This document shows, in pieces, positions 30,601 to 32,115 of a DNA stretch of 32,115 nt (position 1 is the first letter of the stretch; every line of letters begins with the position of its first letter). Under the pieces are notes generated by a model that was not told where the DNA came from, made no database searches, and saw only the letters and a list, made by a program, of their open reading frames with translations. The stretch is from CAYZBM01 sp964476705 (GTDB lineage Bacteria > Pseudomonadota > Alphaproteobacteria > Rickettsiales > UBA6187): NCBI GenBank assembly GCA_964476705.1, contig CAYZBM010000013.1:1-32115 (forward strand). Direction: 5' to 3'. Both the position numbers and the translations under genes were made by a program.

Positions 30601-30994
30601 ACTTGCAGGTGAAGAATTGCAAAATGGGGAATATGAACTAAATTTAGTCCCACTAAATAAAGAAGGTAGTGCGTCCCTTAGTTCTAATGATGCTTTGGTT
30701 ATTTTAGATTTAACTTTAAGTGATGCTTTAAAACGTGAAGGTATCGCTCGTGATATAGTTAGGTTAATTCAGCAATCACGCAAAGAAGCTAATTTACATG
30801 TTTCTGATTATATTAATTTAGGTATTTTGACCGAAGATTCAGAAATTAATTTAGCGCTTAACGAATATCAGTATTATATTGCTGAACAAACTTTAGCTAA
30901 AACTATTAATTTAAAAGAAGGTGAGAGCTATAATCATAAATTTGATTCATTGCTTGAAGGTAAAAATATTACCGTGGTATTTAACAAAATTTAG
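27656..30994 (+). CDS. ileS: Isoleucyl-tRNA synthetase, eukaryote-like type, with N-terminal insertion
   Basis: Charges tRNA-Ile with isoleucine and edits valine. The class I motifs are GLPHYGHLLTG (HIGH variant HYGH) and GQKLSKRLNN (KMSKS variant). PPFANGLPHYGH, RRFGWDCHGLPAE, TTPWTLPSNLAL (editing domain) and YVAQTRGWFYTLMVLS are all conserved. With 1112 residues and no C-terminal zinc-finger Cys cluster it fits the eukaryote-like IleRS type found in Rickettsia. Residues about 41-87, between an N-terminal helix and the catalytic core, are not part of the family and stand out in base composition. The start ATG 27656 keeps KKYYPDV as in rickettsial enzymes. gpsA follows after nine bases. Confidence 0.96.
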   Translation: MKKKYYPDVESNPNFPAMEEKILKFWQDNQVFKESVQNRPAKKLDRNISKFAHADAGLGDCSAQTHSVLDIHEDTSAKSTTPSAAGVEFRKVSNEYVFFDGPPFANGLPHYGHLLTGFVKDIFARYNTLKGKRVERRFGWDCHGLPAEMGVEKELGISGRTAITEYGIDKFNAHCRESVMKYASSWEQYVDRQGRWVDFKNDYKTMDISYMESVLWAFKQLYEKGLIYESMRVVPYSWACQTTLSNFETRMDNSYRQRADKAVTVAFNLQINTTSEIAKILPKADSYKILAWTTTPWTLPSNLALAVNPEIEYVSIVKEVDGNKVCYILADFAVSKYLKEFALEQKPELNKFKGSTLVELKYDPLLPFFKDKENAFRVLGAEFVVEGDGTGIVHLAPGFGEDDMVVCQKNNIDLVCPVDNGGKFTSEVSDFVGLQVFDANDEIIKRLKIDGTWFKTEQYLHNYPHCWRTDTPLIYKAVPSWYVKVTAFRERMVELNQQINWIPEHIKDGQFGKWLENAHDWSISRNRFWGSPIPVWRSNNPNNNKLYVFGSIAELEEFFKVKVTDLHRPFIDELTAPDPLDNNYVLKRVEDVFDCWFESGSMPYASVHYPFENKEFFEEHFPADFIVEYVAQTRGWFYTLMVLSTALFDRPPFKNCICHGVVLDTEGQKLSKRLNNYADPMELFSKYGADAMRIVMVSSNIMHGGELLIDKEGNMVRDAVRLVLKPIWNAYNFFTLYANSDSVKAEFSYNSDNDLDQYILGKCKQSLSLYSEAMENYDTPTACKIINDFYEVLNNWYIRRNKERFWKTEYDADKQNAYNTLYTVLHIFVRSISPLLPFISEEIYQGLVGENTSVHLADFPNLKQITLAKDNDLLLNTMDRVRDVCNAALSVRNSVNIRVRQPLNSLTVVAQDSSNISAFAELIKDELNVKNINYATNITEFANFVLKINFPVLGKRLPNKMKDIIAASKQGKWEKTPTGKIRLAGEELQNGEYELNLVPLNKEGSASLSSNDALVILDLTLSDALKREGIARDIVRLIQQSRKEANLHVSDYINLGILTEDSEINLALNEYQYYIAEQTLAKTINLKEGESYNHKFDSLLEGKNITVVFNKI
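27776..27916 (+). mobile_element. In-frame GC-rich insertion in ileS, palindromic-element-like
   Basis: About 47 codons (residues 41-87) inserted between FKESVQNR and EFRKVSNEYVFFDGPP, where related enzymes run on directly. Bases 27811-27916 are about 53% G+C by my count, far above the surrounding gene. The encoded peptide, rich in Ala, Ser, Asp and Thr, has no hydrophobic core and looks disordered. Size, in-frame placement and location outside the active site match the rickettsial palindromic elements known to insert into Rickettsia proteins. Only short inverted repeats are visible (CTCATG with CATGAG, CGCTC with GAGCG, AGCGC with GCGCT), so assignment to a known class is not made. Confidence 0.6.
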
Positions 30995-31003
30995 GTAGAA
31001 ATT

Positions 31004-31999
31004 ATGAATTCAGTAAATGTAATTGGGACGGGATCATGGGGTCTGGCTCTGGCAAATCTAGTTGCTAAAGTAAATAAAAAGACAGTGATTTGGGGGCGTA
31101 ATGAAGATATAATTACTGAGATTAATAAACATCATAGCTGTAAAAAATATCTACCCAACGTTCAACTTGAAAATACCATTAAAGCTACAAGTGATTTAAA
31201 ATTGGCGATTGATGCAGAAGTTTTATTATTGGTGATTCCAGTGCAGGCTATGCGTTCAATTTGTTTAAAATTAGCCGAGCTTAATTTGAGTAAAGAAAAA
31301 TATTTAGTTCTATGTGCTAAGGGAATTGAAGAAAGTAGTTTGCTTTTAGTTAGCGAAATAGTTGCGGATATTTTGCCGGAGCATAAAAATATTATTATAT
31401 TATCAGGTCCTAATTTAGCTAAAGAAGTAGCTTTAAAAAAACCTAGTGCCACTACCATTGCTTGTAGTGATATAAAAATTGCGGAAAAAGTAGCTAAGTT
31501 ATTAGCAGCTCCAGAATTTAGACCATATTTAAGTAATGATATAGTTGGTACTCAATTATGTGGGGCCGTAAAAAATGTTTTAGCTATTGCGTGCGGTATA
31601 GCCAAAGGCCGTAATTTAAGTGAAAATACCTCAGCACTTTTAGTTACGCGGGGCTTGGTTGAAATTAGCAGATTAATTATGGCCAGAGGTGGCAATGCTA
31701 AAACTGTTATGGGGCTATGTGGTATTGGAGATATAGTTTTAACTTGCTCTAGTTTTCAATCCAGAAATCATTTATTTGGAATATCAATTGGTAAAGGTAA
31801 AAGCCTGGCTGCCGCATTACTCGAACAAAAAGGCGTGGTAGAAGGCGCTTACACCACCCAAGCTGTGCATCATTTGAGTAAACAATTAAATATAGAAATG
31901 CCAATTTGTGATGCAGTATATAAAATATTATATGCGCGAGAAAATATTGAAAAGGTGATTGATGGATTGCTGAGTCGGGAGATTAAGTACGAGTTATAA
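31004..31999 (+). CDS. gpsA: Glycerol-3-phosphate dehydrogenase (NAD(P)+)
   Basis: Reduces dihydroxyacetone phosphate to sn-glycerol 3-phosphate, the backbone of membrane phospholipids. The N-terminal nucleotide-binding motif is NVIGTGSWGLALA. Further signatures are LCAKGIE, ILSGPNLAKEVA with the conserved catalytic region, GAVKNVLAIACGIAKG with the active-site Lys, and GLCGIGDIVLTCSS. Length 331 residues is normal. It lies nine bases after ileS, in the same direction and probably on the same transcript. GTAGAAATT upstream is a weak ribosome-binding site. Confidence 0.96.
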   Translation: MNSVNVIGTGSWGLALANLVAKVNKKTVIWGRNEDIITEINKHHSCKKYLPNVQLENTIKATSDLKLAIDAEVLLLVIPVQAMRSICLKLAELNLSKEKYLVLCAKGIEESSLLLVSEIVADILPEHKNIIILSGPNLAKEVALKKPSATTIACSDIKIAEKVAKLLAAPEFRPYLSNDIVGTQLCGAVKNVLAIACGIAKGRNLSENTSALLVTRGLVEISRLIMARGGNAKTVMGLCGIGDIVLTCSSFQSRNHLFGISIGKGKSLAAALLEQKGVVEGAYTTQAVHHLSKQLNIEMPICDAVYKILYARENIEKVIDGLLSREIKYEL

Positions 32000-32031
32000 T
32001 TTATGGTGTCTCGCAGAATTTTTATTAGAAA

Positions 32032-32098
32032 ATCATTTTTTAAATGATATGAGTAGTAACTAGTTGCCCGTGAAAAAACATCTTACGATATTTTTTCA
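32032..32098. terminator. Two hairpins after gpsA, the second bidirectional-terminator-like
   Basis: ATCATTT (32032-32038) and AAATGAT (32042-32048) form a perfect 7-base stem around TTT. Then TGAAAAAACATC (32071-32082) pairs with GATATTTTTTCA (32087-32098) around TTAC with one mismatch; its A-run and T-run arms make it read as a terminator from either side. The rest of 32000-32115 holds no gene that I can support. Confidence 0.5.
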
Positions 32099-32115
32099 GT
32101 TACAATAATGAATAA

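Noticed and set aside
32003..32047. Start of another gene after gpsA
   Set aside because: The ATG frame closes after 14 codons and overlaps a hairpin.

Overview
The window looks like chromosome from an obligate intracellular Rickettsiales bacterium, most likely Rickettsiaceae or a close relative. The evidence is the strongly AT-rich composition, tuf directly upstream of rpsJ, rickettsia-like ribosomal protein and RpoA sequences, an eukaryote-like isoleucyl-tRNA synthetase (HYGH / KLSKR motifs), an in-frame GC-rich insertion of rickettsial palindromic element size in ileS, and a 4Fe-4S ETF-quinone oxidoreductase. The genus cannot be fixed from the sequence alone; the accessory genes fit a protist- or arthropod-associated relative better than a spotted-fever Rickettsia, but that is inference.

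Bases 1-14948 hold the end of tuf and then the uninterrupted S10-spc-alpha ribosomal block on the + strand: rpsJ, rplC, rplD, rplW, rplB, rpsS, rplV, rpsC, rplP, rpmC, rpsQ, rplN, rplX, rplE, rpsN, rpsH, rplF, rplR, rpsE, rpmD, rplO, secY, adk, rpsM, rpsK, rpoA, rplQ. rpmJ and rpsD, found in many alpha operons, are absent here. A near-consensus promoter inside the 3' end of adk probably gives rpsM-rpsK-rpoA-rplQ its own transcript, and a factor-independent terminator follows rplQ. S5, L15 and S11 carry charged, low-complexity extensions.

Bases 15036-18555 hold a cyclophilin with a signal peptide, then the queuosine genes queA and tgt (4-base overlap), then yaaA (peroxide/iron stress). dps and a 63-residue unknown protein follow, closed by a good terminator. 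yaaA and dps side by side suggest a small iron/peroxide protection cassette.

Bases 19370-32115 are the accessory-looking part. A lone 701-residue protein of unknown function has its own promoter-like region with two inverted repeats. Its N-terminus looks like a mitochondrial import presequence, which makes it a candidate host-targeted effector. Convergent to it, with 7 bases between, is a minus-strand pair: ETF-QO followed by a large orphan sensor histidine kinase whose extracytoplasmic sensor module is duplicated. Next is a tandem triplication of small coiled-coil plus membrane-anchor proteins of the DUF1640/CCDC90 type, then ileS and gpsA. Paired hairpins close the window.

No tRNA, rRNA, insertion sequence or CRISPR array was seen. 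Start codons were moved from the longest reading frame for rplX, rpsH, rplO, rpsM, the cyclophilin, the 701-residue protein and two of the three DUF1640 copies, on ribosome-binding-site and family-alignment grounds.
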